A stretch of DNA of 11,169 nt, taken from positions 1 to 11,169 of the forward strand of contig CAKSWL010000052.1 in the NCBI GenBank assembly GCA_934511335.1, given 5' to 3'. Under the pieces are notes generated by a model. It saw only the letters and a list, made by a program, of their open reading frames with translations. It had not been told where the DNA came from and did not search any database. Positions 1-6,663 of the stretch are shown here, in pieces. Source of the DNA: an uncultured Cloacibacillus sp. Its GTDB lineage: Bacteria > Synergistota > Synergistia > Synergistales > Synergistaceae. Position 1 is the stretch's first letter, and each line of letters opens with the position of its first letter. The translations under genes and the position numbers were made by a program.

Positions 1-469
1 CCTTCACTTTAAGCTCGGGATACATGTTGAAGGCCGGGTCTGAGATAAAAAATACACGGTCGTAGCCCTTGATCTGATGGATGTAGACGTGCGAAAGCGT
101 CTTGCCGCTGCGGAGGCCCTTCTCCTTGTTGAGGACGCCGCGCAGGAAATTGGCGGTGGCGACCATGCCCTTCATCACTATCTGGGCCTGTCCGCCGGAG
201 ACGAGTTCGACGGCCTTGAGCGCCGCGGCGGCTTCGCCGCCCTTTTCGTCCACCACTTCGTAGTTGGCGAGGTCGATGCCGAGTTTGTCGGCGACTTCTT
301 TGATCTTATCCTCGTTGCCGACGAGAATCGCGTTCGCGATTCCGGCTTTGCGCGCGTTTTCAACGGCTTCCATGACCTCCGCGTCTTCGGCGCAGGCGAC
401 GCTGATCTTCTTGGGTCCAACCTCTTTGGCATAGGCAAGAAGCTGATCGAGATTACGAATCTGTTCCAT
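1..469 (-). CDS. Phosphate acetyl/butyryltransferase family, N-terminal part
   Basis: Partial gene: the first 156 residues are present and the rest lies beyond the left edge. Family members are usually about 300 residues and swap phosphate and CoA on acetyl- or butyryl-CoA, the step before ATP formation by an acyl kinase in fermentation. The translation starts MEQIRNLDQLLAYAKEVGP. Residues 98-128 carry the conserved block VMKGMVATANFLRGVLNKE followed by GLRSGKTLSHV, and SDPAFNMYP follows near residue 143. These match the Ptb/Pta family, with Ptb-like spacing. The ATG at 469 is supported by a GGGAGG ribosome site about 10 bases upstream and a TATAAT box at 536-541. Acetyl versus butyryl specificity cannot be decided from this fragment; an acyl kinase would be expected nearby but is not visible. 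Confidence 0.88.
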   Translation of the reverse strand, partial: MEQIRNLDQLLAYAKEVGPKKISVACAEDAEVMEAVENARKAGIANAILVGNEDKIKEVADKLGIDLANYEVVDEKGGEAAAALKAVELVSGGQAQIVMKGMVATANFLRGVLNKEKGLRSGKTLSHVYIHQIKGYDRVFFISDPAFNMYPELKVK

Positions 470-535
470 ATGTAAAAACCTCCCTGAATTTGCGGCCCGC
501 TGCAAGCGGCCAATACTTACGAGAATATGTGATTC

Positions 536-541
536 ATTATA
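536..541 (-). promoter_or_regulatory. -10 box upstream of the phosphate acyltransferase gene
   Basis: Read on the minus strand this is a perfect TATAAT, about 70 bases before the ATG at 469, in an AT-rich gap between two leftward genes. No good -35 box lies at 16-18 bases, so the promoter call rests on the -10 box and its position. It suggests the gene is transcribed separately from the DUF502 gene upstream of it. Confidence 0.45.
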
Positions 542-584
542 CACTCAAATTTTTTATTTGCAGATTATATTAATGCAATTTGCT

Positions 585-1196
585 TTATGACTTTACGCCG
601 AGCGAGATTATCTTCGTAAAGGCCTTCTCTGGAGCCAGGTCGAGATATTCTACCATCTCCTCCGGAAAAAAGAAGACCAGCCCCGTCGTCGGGTTAGGCG
701 ACGTGGGGACGAAGATCGTCAGCTGCGCCGTGCCGTCCGCAAGCACATCGCGCCGTGAGACGAAACCGATGATATAGCCGCCCGCGACCGGCACCTTCGC
801 CGTTCCGAGATAGCTGTTCTCGCCGTCGCGCGCCGTGAAGGTCTGGAGGATGTCGCGAAAGGTCGTGTACCAGCCGCCGATGACAGGGATCTTTGTGATC
901 ACGAACTGCTCCAGCAGGCTCAGGATCGACTTCTCCCGACGACGCAGCTTTCTGCCTGTATATATCAGAAGGAGGGCGATGAATATGCTGATCGCCGCCG
1001 TCGTCCGGCGCGACTGAGTGACGCCGAAGATCGCCGAGCCGATCGACTCAAAGAAGTAGATCAGATAATAAAAGAGGAAGATAAGGAGCGCCAGCGGCAG
1101 CAACGCCACGCAGCCGAGAAAAAAGTCGCGCCCCAGCCTCCCCAGAAAACCGCCTCTGCCCCTTTCGGTCACATCGCCCTTTTTATCAGAATCCAT
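585..1196 (-). CDS. DUF502 family membrane protein
   Basis: A 203-residue protein of the DUF502 family, whose members are widespread bacterial inner-membrane proteins without an assigned biochemical role. A charged N-terminus (residues 1-24) is followed by two hydrophobic segments at about 25-48 and 66-80, then a soluble domain. The diagnostic stretch FVPTSPNPTTG lies at about 162-172, followed by the hydrophobic FFFPEEM, both typical of the family. The length is normal, so the gene looks intact. The ATG at 1196 has a GGGAG-type ribosome site about 12 bases upstream. It is transcribed away from the plsC-like gene with a gap of only 78 bases. An internal GTG at residue 9 is an alternative start. 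Function remains unknown; a role in the envelope is only inferred from the membrane segments and from plsC next door. Confidence 0.85.
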   Translation of the reverse strand: MDSDKKGDVTERGRGGFLGRLGRDFFLGCVALLPLALLIFLFYYLIYFFESIGSAIFGVTQSRRTTAAISIFIALLLIYTGRKLRRREKSILSLLEQFVITKIPVIGGWYTTFRDILQTFTARDGENSYLGTAKVPVAGGYIIGFVSRRDVLADGTAQLTIFVPTSPNPTTGLVFFFPEEMVEYLDLAPEKAFTKIISLGVKS

Positions 1197-1215
1197 ACAA
1201 CTACCACTCCCAGAC

Positions 1216-1245
1216 TTGTCAATCGCACCCTTCCTGCGCTATTCT
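1216..1245 (+). promoter_or_regulatory. Candidate promoter of the plsC-like gene
   Basis: TTGTCA at 1216-1221 and TATTCT at 1240-1245 are separated by 18 bases, ending about 30 bases before the GTG start at 1275. Each box matches most of the sigma-70 consensus. The site lies in the short gap between divergent genes. Confidence 0.45.
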
Positions 1246-1274
1246 ATCAGCAGAAGAAGACAGGGGGTATCGGC

Positions 1275-1934
1275 GTGAAGACTCAAAAAAACTTGATCTA
1301 CCACATAACACGTTTTCTCGTGTCCATATATTTTACACTTTACCACAGGTTGTCGGTATACGGGAAGGAAAAAATCCCGCAGGACCGCACCGTCATCGTC
1401 GCACCGAACCATGCGAGCTACCTTGACCCGCCCGTGGTGGGCTACGCCTTCTTTCCCGCCTATCTCAAATTCGTCGCTTGGGAAAAATTATTTTCCTTCC
1501 CGCTCTTCGGCGCCTACCTGCGCACGATGGGCTCCGTCCCCGTCTCGCCCGAGAACAAAAACAGCTCCGCCGCGCTGCTGCGCCTTGTGATGGGCTTTCT
1601 TAAGGATGGCTACAACGTTTTCATCTGCCCGGAGGGGCACCGGACGGAAGACGGGCGCTTACAGCCGCTCGAGGGCGGCGTCGCCATCATGTCGCTCAAG
1701 ACCGGCGCTCCCATCATCCCCACATACGTGGCGGGCTCCTACCGCGCGCTTGCGCCGCATATGAAATTCCCGCGCCCCCGCAAGCTGACGGTGACCTTCG
1801 GCGACCCCATCGATCCCGCGACGCTGCCGGAGGGGCTGACGGAAAAAGAAAAACGCCGCCGCATCCTCGACGAAATCGAAGCCTTTTACCAGGCGGAGGA
1901 CGCGAAAGACAAGAAAAAATACCCGCTGGATTGA
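1275..1934 (+). CDS. 1-acyl-sn-glycerol-3-phosphate acyltransferase (PlsC family)
   Basis: A 219-residue acyltransferase of the PlsC/LPLAT family. PlsC places the second acyl chain on lysophosphatidic acid to give phosphatidic acid at the inner membrane. The catalytic block is visible as NHASYLD (residues 45-51), giving the H-x4-D dyad. The acceptor-binding block is PEGHRT (119-124), and PIIPTYVAG (about 146-154) is the last family block. The usual EGTRS is here EGHRT, a common variation that keeps the E, G and R. The GTG start has a run of five G (1263-1267) as ribosome site seven bases upstream. Length is normal for a short bacterial family member. It is unclear whether this is the housekeeping PlsC or a paralogue with another acceptor. 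Confidence 0.87.
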   Translation: MKTQKNLIYHITRFLVSIYFTLYHRLSVYGKEKIPQDRTVIVAPNHASYLDPPVVGYAFFPAYLKFVAWEKLFSFPLFGAYLRTMGSVPVSPENKNSSAALLRLVMGFLKDGYNVFICPEGHRTEDGRLQPLEGGVAIMSLKTGAPIIPTYVAGSYRALAPHMKFPRPRKLTVTFGDPIDPATLPEGLTEKEKRRRILDEIEAFYQAEDAKDKKKYPLD

Positions 1935-1941
1935 CGTCTAT

Positions 1942-2070
1942 TTGACATCAAAACGTTTTTAATAAAGATCTGCCTCAATAAAATTCCGCTTCCGGGGATA
2001 CGCTCCGCGGGTGGGGAGAAGACGACGGAAGCTGCTGTCAGGAGTCTTTTCCTACGGGAATAGGCTCCTT
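1942..2070 (+). promoter_or_regulatory. Structured leader before the TM1266-hydF cluster
   Basis: The gap after the plsC-like gene begins with a perfect -35 box, TTGACA at 1942-1947, although no convincing -10 box follows. It then holds a 7-bp perfect stem, GCTTCCG (1988-1994) with CGGAAGC (2026-2032), whose loop can form CTCC/GGAG. A second hairpin is closed by AGGAG (2040-2044) and CTCCT (2065-2069), with CCTA/TAGG inside, followed by a TTTAATTT tail. This second hairpin could be a terminator for plsC or an attenuator for the downstream genes. I do not recognise a known riboswitch class. Confidence 0.4.
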
Positions 2071-2095
2071 TAATTTCTATTATGGAGATGGTCGT

Positions 2096-2362
2096 ATGAC
2101 GGAGGAAGCGAAAAAAGAAGATAACAGGATAGGGGTAGCGGCGGTGATCGTCGAGGACCCGGAGAGCGCGCGCGAAGTGAACGAGGTGCTGCATGACTTC
2201 AGCGGCCTGATCGTCGGACGGCTTGGGATCCCCTACAGAGAACGCGGCGTCAGCGTCATCTCCCTCGTGTTCGACGGCGTGCCGGACCAGATCAGCGCGC
2301 TGACGGGAAAGCTCGGCAAGATAAAATCAGTGACGGTCAAAGCCGCCATGTCCAAAAAATAA
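2096..2362 (+). CDS. TM1266-type iron-only hydrogenase system regulator (putative)
   Basis: An 88-residue protein matching the TM1266 family, small ACT/NikR-C-like proteins commonly found beside [FeFe]-hydrogenase maturation genes and annotated as putative regulators of that system. After a short charged N-terminus the core reads RIGVAAVIVEDPESAREVNE, then LHDFSGLIVGRLGIPYRERG, then VSVISLVFDG, with a C-terminal GKLGKIKSVTVKAAMS, giving the beta-alpha-beta-beta-alpha-beta pattern of the family. There is no DNA-binding domain, so regulation, if real, would be by ligand sensing or by partner contact. The ATG is preceded by TGGAGATGG as ribosome site. It opens the cluster that ends in hydF, which strongly supports the family call. 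The ligand is unknown. Confidence 0.85.
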   Translation: MTEEAKKEDNRIGVAAVIVEDPESAREVNEVLHDFSGLIVGRLGIPYRERGVSVISLVFDGVPDQISALTGKLGKIKSVTVKAAMSKK

Positions 2363-2390
2363 CCTAGCCAAAGGAGCGTCGATAATAACG

Positions 2391-2678
2391 ATGAAAAAGA
2401 TCATCATGGCGTCACTTGCAGCGGCACTCTCCGCCACGGCGGCCGGCGCGGCGGCTCGCCCGGCAGGGCTCGCCGCCGCCCACGTAAAGCCCCCCCTCAG
2501 CGTCCCCTCGAACGCCGCGAATTACAACAAGACCTTCGAGGCGGCGTATTCCCGGTACGGCTTCGCCCCGCGGACAGGCAAGGCCGACCTCGGAAAACTC
2601 GTGCGCAGACGGCGACCCACGCTCGGCAACGGCCCGCAGCGCAAAAAGACCGACGATATAAGAAGGCTGGTGAAATAG
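2391..2678 (+). CDS. Small predicted exported protein, unknown function
   Basis: I do not recognise this 95-residue protein. The N-terminus MKKIIMASLAAALSATAAGA is a clear Sec signal peptide, with likely cleavage after an AxA near residues 19-23. The mature part is about 70 residues, basic, rich in Arg and Lys, with no Cys, and ends in a highly charged tail (KLVRRRRPTLGNGPQRKK then TDDIRRLVK). The gene sits 28 bases after the TM1266-type gene and stops two bases before hydF, so it is almost surely co-transcribed with them. Its ribosome site AAGGAG lies unusually far (14 bases) before the ATG, but no better start exists. It could be an alpha-helical periplasmic peptide; no link to hydrogenase can be read from its sequence. 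Confidence 0.6.
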   Translation: MKKIIMASLAAALSATAAGAAARPAGLAAAHVKPPLSVPSNAANYNKTFEAAYSRYGFAPRTGKADLGKLVRRRRPTLGNGPQRKKTDDIRRLVK

Positions 2679-2680
2679 CG

Positions 2681-3901
2681 ATGGCGCTGACGGATACACC
2701 GCGCGCCAACCGCCTCCACATCGCCTTTTACGGACGGCGCAACGCGGGAAAATCAAGCCTGATAAATATGGTGACGGCACAGCAGACGGCGCTCGTCTCC
2801 GCATACGCGGGGACGACCACCGACCCCGTCATCAAAAGCATGGAGCTCCTGCCGCTGGGGCCGATCGCCGTCATCGATACGGCGGGGCTGGACGACAGCG
2901 GCGAACTCGGGGAGCTGCGCATCGAGCGCTCCAAAGAGATGATGGACCGCACCGACCTCGCGCTCCTCGTCGTCGCCGCGGATCAGGCGGCGGACCTCTC
3001 GTTTGAGAGGGAATGGCTCGCGGAACTTCGCGGCCGCAGGATAACCGTGGTCGGCGTATTGAACCAGATAGACAAGATCGCAGAGGGCGGCGCGGAAAAA
3101 TGCCGCGCCGCGCTTGAGGGCGAACTGGGCATCCCCTTCACGGCGGTTTCGGCGCTCGATAAAAAATACCGCGCCGCGCTCCTTGCGTCGATAGTAAAAA
3201 ACGCCCCTACCGACTTTGAAGCGCCGACGCTGACGGGCGATCTCTTCACTCCAGGAGACACGGTCGTCCTCGTTGCGCCGCAGGACATCCAGGCCCCCAA
3301 GGGACGGCTCATCCTGCCTCAGGTACAGGTGATACGCGACATCCTCGACCACGGCGGCCTGGCCCTCGCCTGCACCGCCGACAACCTCCCGCGAATGCTC
3401 GCCTCGCTTAAAGAACCGCCCGCGCTCGTCGTCGCCGACTCGCAGGTCTTCGCGCGCGTCAACGCGCTGCTGCCGCGCAAGGTGCCACTCACCTCGTTTT
3501 CGATAATCATGGCCCGCAGCAAAGGCGAGCTTTCGGCCTTTATCGAAGGGGCGAAGGCCATCGAAAAACTGCAGCCGACCGACAAGGTGCTCATCGCCGA
3601 AGCCTGCACCCACGCGCCGCTCAACGAAGACATCGGCCGCGAAAAACTGCCGCGCTGGCTCCGTGAAAAGACAGGGGAAGGCTTGACGGTCGACGTCGCC
3701 GCCGGCCTCGACTTCCCGAAAAACCTCAAAGAATACGCGCTCATCCTCCACTGCGGCGGCTGCATGTTCACACGCAAACAGCTGATGAGCCGCATCATCG
3801 AAGCCCAGGCCGCCGGCGTGCCGATCACGAACTACGGCGTCGCCATAGCGCAGCTGAACGGCATCTTGGGGCGCGTAACAGAGATGTTCGGAAAAAAATA
3901 A
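2681..3901 (+). CDS. hydF: [FeFe]-hydrogenase H-cluster maturation GTPase HydF
   Basis: HydF is the scaffold on which HydE and HydG build the two-iron subcluster that is then passed to the apo-hydrogenase HydA. The 406 residues match the family length. The N-terminal GTPase domain shows the P-loop GRRNAGKSS (18-26), switch threonines TTT (45-47), the G3 motif DTAG (66-69) and a G4 motif NQID (128-131), in which Gln replaces the usual Lys of NKxD. The C-terminal cluster-binding domain holds the signature C309-x-H311 and H357-C358-x-x-C361 (EACTHAP and LHCGGCMF) for the [4Fe-4S] cluster. The ATG lies two bases after the stop of the small exported protein gene, so it is in one operon with that gene and the TM1266-type gene. 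hydE, hydG and the hydrogenase itself are not in the window. Confidence 0.95.
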   Translation: MALTDTPRANRLHIAFYGRRNAGKSSLINMVTAQQTALVSAYAGTTTDPVIKSMELLPLGPIAVIDTAGLDDSGELGELRIERSKEMMDRTDLALLVVAADQAADLSFEREWLAELRGRRITVVGVLNQIDKIAEGGAEKCRAALEGELGIPFTAVSALDKKYRAALLASIVKNAPTDFEAPTLTGDLFTPGDTVVLVAPQDIQAPKGRLILPQVQVIRDILDHGGLALACTADNLPRMLASLKEPPALVVADSQVFARVNALLPRKVPLTSFSIIMARSKGELSAFIEGAKAIEKLQPTDKVLIAEACTHAPLNEDIGREKLPRWLREKTGEGLTVDVAAGLDFPKNLKEYALILHCGGCMFTRKQLMSRIIEAQAAGVPITNYGVAIAQLNGILGRVTEMFGKK

Positions 3902-3975
3902 CCGCCGCGCGCAAGACTACAGCGCAACACTGCTGCGGACATCGCCCCCGCTCTCTAAAAAAGCTTAAGGCGTTT

Positions 3976-4017
3976 GTCAGGCGCGGAAGGATGGAAGCAG
4001 CCGCCTGTCTTATTTTT
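3976..4017 (+). terminator. Hairpin with T tract after hydF, SRP-RNA-like loop
   Basis: CAGGCG (3978-3983) and CGCCTG (4002-4007) form a 6-bp perfect stem around an 18-base loop, followed by TCTTATTTTT, which fits a rho-independent terminator for the hydF cluster. The loop and flanks read GTCAGG, GGAAGGA and GCAGCC in order, as in the tip of SRP RNA, but with extra bases between them. The hisD-family promoter starts right after the T tract. Confidence 0.55.
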
Positions 4018-4018
4018 G

Positions 4019-4027
4019 TGTTATAAT
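4019..4027 (+). promoter_or_regulatory. Extended -10 promoter of the hisD-family gene
   Basis: TGT followed by a perfect TATAAT (4022-4027) gives an extended -10 element about 45 bases before the chosen ATG. There is no recognisable -35 box, as is usual for extended -10 promoters. It lies directly downstream of the hydF terminator, so the gene is probably a separate transcription unit. Confidence 0.6.
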
Positions 4028-4072
4028 GTCTCTTTAACGTGATAGCATATTGACAACGGAGTGATGAACGCA

Positions 4073-5338
4073 ATGAGATACTATAAGGAGGCGGCTGCCA
4101 AAGAGCCATCGCAGGACCCGCGCGTATTCGCGGCGGTAAGAGAGATCGTCGAACGCGTGAGCCGACACGGGGACGTAGCCGTCGCCGACTATAACGTAAA
4201 ATACGGCGGCGCGCCCGCGACCTCCTTCCGTGTGCCGGAGGCCGAGCTGGAACGCGCCTATAACGAGGTATCGCCGGAGCTGCGCGGCGCAATCGAACAC
4301 GCCGCGGCGAACATCAGGAAGTTCGCGGAGCTGCAAAAAGATTCCCTCTGGCCGCTCGGCGAGGTCGAGATCGAAACGGGAGTATTCCTCGGACACTCGG
4401 TGATCCCTGTCGATTCCTGCTGCTGCTACGTCCCCGGCGGCAACCACCCGTTATTTTCGACAGCGCTGATGCTCGTCATACCAGCCAAGGCCGCGGGCGT
4501 GCCGCGCGTCTGCGCCGCCGTGCCGCCGATGCGCGGCGGTGCGCTGCCGCACCCCGCGACGCTTGCCGCCCTCAAAGCGGCGGGCGCGGACGAAGTCTAC
4601 GCCGTGGGCGGCGCGCAGGCCATCGCCGCCTTCGCCTACGGCACTGAGACGATCGCTCCCGTAGCGATGATCGTCGGCCCCGGCAACAAGTATGTAACAG
4701 AGGCCAAACGGCAGGTCTGCGGCAAAGTGGGCATAGACTTCATCGCCGGCCCGAGCGAAGTGCTCGTCATCGCCGACGAAAACGCCTCGCCCGCGGTCGT
4801 CGCGGCCGACATCCTCGCGCAGTCAGAGCACGACTGCGACGCGGCGGGGATACTCGTCACCACCTCGGAGCGGCTCGCGCGCGAGACAGAGGCCGCGGTG
4901 ACACGCCAGCTCACGGCGCTCGACACAGCGGAGATCGCCGCGAAGTCCTGGGCTGACAACGGCAGGATCATCATCGCCGATTCGCTCGCGGAGGCCGCGG
5001 AGATCGCCAACAAAATAGCCCCCGAGCACCTTGAGATCAACGTGGCAAATCCTTACGAACTGATGGGGCTGCTGCGCAATTACGGCTCGCTCTTCATCGG
5101 CGAGGGCTCGGCGGAGGTCTTCGGAGACTACGTGGCGGGCACCAACCACACGCTGCCGACGATGGGCGCGGCGCGCTACACAGGCGGCCTCTCCGTGATG
5201 AACTTCCTCAAGGTCTGCACCTTCCAGCACATCACCCCGCAGGGCGCAGCCAAACTGGCCCCCGACGCCGAAACGATGGCCGCCGCCGAAGGCCTCACGG
5301 CCCACGCAAGAGCAGCGGCGGCGCGGGGCAAAAAATAG
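4073..5338 (+). CDS. Histidinol dehydrogenase family protein
   Basis: A 421-residue member of the HisD family, NAD- and zinc-dependent enzymes; true HisD oxidises histidinol to histidine. Numbered from this ATG, the family metal ligands and catalytic residues are all present: Q250 and H253 in LAQSEHD, E318-H319 in PEHLEI, D352 in FGDYVAG and H411 in GLTAHARA. The nucleotide-fold motif YVPGG is at about 119-123. Departures from biosynthetic HisD are GTNHTLPT in place of the usual GPNHVLPT, then AARYTGGLSVMNFLKVCTFQ, and HPLFSTALM after YVPGG. These resemble the paralogous branch that includes sulfopropanediol dehydrogenases. No other his gene is near. GTG 4061 and ATG 4064 are possible starts, but the GGAG site at 4058-4061 fits ATG 4073 best. 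A catabolic alcohol dehydrogenase role is a real alternative. Confidence 0.85.
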   Translation: MRYYKEAAAKEPSQDPRVFAAVREIVERVSRHGDVAVADYNVKYGGAPATSFRVPEAELERAYNEVSPELRGAIEHAAANIRKFAELQKDSLWPLGEVEIETGVFLGHSVIPVDSCCCYVPGGNHPLFSTALMLVIPAKAAGVPRVCAAVPPMRGGALPHPATLAALKAAGADEVYAVGGAQAIAAFAYGTETIAPVAMIVGPGNKYVTEAKRQVCGKVGIDFIAGPSEVLVIADENASPAVVAADILAQSEHDCDAAGILVTTSERLARETEAAVTRQLTALDTAEIAAKSWADNGRIIIADSLAEAAEIANKIAPEHLEINVANPYELMGLLRNYGSLFIGEGSAEVFGDYVAGTNHTLPTMGAARYTGGLSVMNFLKVCTFQHITPQGAAKLAPDAETMAAAEGLTAHARAAAARGKK

Positions 5339-5378
5339 GCGGCTTTGCCGCGCGCAATCATCGCCGTACATGAGTAGC

Positions 5379-5413
5379 AAATGCGGACGGGAGCATCTTC
5401 ACCGTCCGCATTT
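5379..5413 (+). terminator. 12-bp perfect hairpin after the hisD-family gene
   Basis: AAATGCGGACGG (5379-5390) pairs perfectly with CCGTCCGCATTT (5402-5413) around an 11-base loop, 40 bases after the stop codon. Only three T follow the stem on either strand, so it may act as a weak or bidirectional terminator, or as a transcript-end stabiliser, or as part of the structured region to its right. Confidence 0.5.
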
Positions 5414-5680
5414 ACCGTTAGCCAGCCTATCCTCGCGGCACTGTCACGCATCCACGGCTCAAAACCGCCTTGCCGCTGTAACCGGCCGGAAGGCCCAGCC
5501 CTGGGGAATAACGAGCGAAAAGAAGCCGAAGGCCGGAGAACCGCCGCCGGGCAACTGGAGAAAAGCCGAGGCGAAGGCCCGCGCCCCGTTGAAAGAGGAT
5601 CACCCTAAGGCCGCCAGGCATAGAACAAAGCGGCGGGGAGGCAAAGATAGACGCTTCATCCGCGCGGCCTCAGGCGGCCG
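5414..5680 (+). other. GC-rich non-coding region with cobalamin-riboswitch-like blocks
   Basis: No convincing gene lies in this stretch. In rightward orientation it contains, in order, CGG-ctcaaaa-CCG (5455-5467), CCGCTGTAACCGG (5473-5485), hairpins GGCC-GGAA-GGCC (5484-5495) and CCCA-GCCC-TGGG (5494-5505), which overlap by two bases, GCC-GAA-GGC (5525-5533), GCAACTGGAGAA (5551-5562), then AGGATCACCC (5596-5605) and GCCAGG (5613-5618). The CTGTAACCGG block, the ACTGG..GAAGG block and the AGGAT..CC..CCAGG block resemble conserved boxes of cobalamin riboswitches, in the right order but with unusual spacing and without a clear AGGGAA box. No rightward gene follows. It could be a decayed or variant riboswitch or another structured RNA. 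Confidence 0.3.
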
Positions 5681-5681
5681 C
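5664..5681 (-). terminator. GC hairpin at the end of the isomerase-like gene
   Basis: GCGGCC (5664-5669) and GGCCGC (5676-5681) form a perfect 6-bp stem with a 6-base loop, touching the stop codon of the leftward gene. There is no T tract after it in either direction, so its role as a terminator is uncertain. Confidence 0.3.
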
Positions 5682-6508
5682 TATTCGGCGCCGTTGTTTT
5701 TCAGATATTCCTTCGCCGTCTTGAGGCAGCGGCGGGCATGTTCCATGTAACCATATTTTTCAACGCGCGCTAAATGCGGCAGCTCAATGGAAAGCACCGT
5801 GTCGGGGCGCAGCGCCTTCACTATATCGGCGATGTTGATCGCGCCCTCGCCTACATAATAACGGGCGTCGCGTCCCGTATAGATGAGCGCCTCTTTATCG
5901 TCGCGCGCGGGGATCTCCGCCGGGCCGTCGCAGATATGGGCCATGTCGAAGAGTTCCTTCGGGCAGGCGGCGAGTTCTTCGGCAAAGACCTTCGAGCGCC
6001 AGGTATGGAGCGTGTCCACCATCAGGCGCGCGTTCGGACGCTTCACCGTATTGAGAAGCGCGAGCGCGCCGGCGAGATCCCAGACGCTGGCCCAGGTGAC
6101 GAATTCAAGATTCACCGTCAGGCCGTACTGCGCCGCGAGATCGCAGAGCGCGGCGAAGGCCTCCGTATAATATTCCTTGTTGTCGGTCCAGACGCTGCTG
6201 ATGACGCCCTTCGCGCCGAGCGAGGCGCCCGATTCAAAGGCCGGCTCGTAGCTCTTCACATCGACGCCGTCGACGACGCGCGCCAGCTCGATATCGTGAA
6301 TCGCGGTCCCCGTCTCCTCAAGCGCCTCTTTGAGCGCCTTGTAACGTTCGCCTCCTATGGGAATGCTGAAATCACGCTCGCCCTTGACTCCCATATTTAT
6401 ATTGCGGATGCTGATATAGTCATATCCGATCAGCGCCGCGTTATAGGCCATCTCCACGGGGGACCAGCCGAGTACGGTAAGGTGCGCGAGAGAATACTTA
6501 TGTGCCAT
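5681..6508 (-). CDS. Sugar phosphate isomerase/epimerase family (TIM barrel) protein
   Basis: A 275-residue protein of the xylose-isomerase-like / AP-endonuclease-2 TIM-barrel superfamily, which includes sugar-phosphate isomerases, epimerases and inosose dehydratases. The usual metal ligands appear in order at strand ends: E135 in VNLEFVTW, D165 and H168 in VDTLHTW, H191 in AHICDGP, and E242 in SIELPHL. DIELARV (about 72-78) and VGEGAIN (219-225) are further conserved family positions. The ATG has an excellent ribosome site, AGGAGG seven bases upstream. It is transcribed divergently from the HMG-CoA-lyase-like gene across a 254-base AT-rich gap with promoters in both directions, suggesting joint control. 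The substrate cannot be assigned; members of this superfamily often work on keto or hydroxy acids and sugars in catabolic clusters. Confidence 0.8.
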   Translation of the reverse strand: MAHKYSLAHLTVLGWSPVEMAYNAALIGYDYISIRNINMGVKGERDFSIPIGGERYKALKEALEETGTAIHDIELARVVDGVDVKSYEPAFESGASLGAKGVISSVWTDNKEYYTEAFAALCDLAAQYGLTVNLEFVTWASVWDLAGALALLNTVKRPNARLMVDTLHTWRSKVFAEELAACPKELFDMAHICDGPAEIPARDDKEALIYTGRDARYYVGEGAINIADIVKALRPDTVLSIELPHLARVEKYGYMEHARRCLKTAKEYLKNNGAE

Positions 6509-6576
6509 CGTTTTTCCTCCTATAATATTTTAATTTCATATAACGGAAAATATTACCATTTATTAGAGACTACTAC

Positions 6577-6605
6577 ACAATAATAATTCTCAGGCATTTT
6601 GTCAA
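6577..6605 (-). promoter_or_regulatory. Promoter of the isomerase-like gene
   Basis: On the minus strand a perfect TTGACA (6600-6605) is followed after 17 bases by TATTGT (6577-6582), about 70 bases before the ATG at 6508. The surrounding gap is strongly AT-rich. Confidence 0.6.
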
Positions 6606-6663
6606 GTCATTTTATTATTTTGGATAGAGATATTATTTTTCATTATACAGAATTATATTTTAC

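Noticed and set aside
178..513. 111-residue open frame on the - strand
   Set aside because: It overlaps the phosphate acyltransferase gene in another frame and has an Arg/Ser/Pro-rich translation without family features.
1194..1222. Perfect minus-strand TTGACA (1217-1222) as promoter of the DUF502 gene
   Set aside because: The matching -10 position falls on the start codon with a poor sequence, so it would need a downstream GTG start; the evidence is too weak.
2753..3751. 332-residue open frame on the - strand
   Set aside because: It lies wholly within hydF, whose GTPase and cluster motifs are unambiguous.
5414..5660. RNase P RNA or tmRNA in the GC-rich gap
   Set aside because: The universal core blocks of RNase P RNA and the tRNA-like end of tmRNA are absent on both strands.
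5370..5750. Open frames of 126 and 75 residues on the + strand (5370-5750 and 5381-5608)
   Set aside because: They begin inside the 12-bp hairpin, lack ribosome sites, have Arg/Pro/Lys-rich low-complexity translations, and the longer one runs into the leftward isomerase-like gene. They look like frames open by chance in a GC-rich non-coding stretch.
5774..6583. 269-residue open frame on the + strand
   Set aside because: It is the complementary shadow of the isomerase-like gene, which has clear family motifs and an AGGAGG site.
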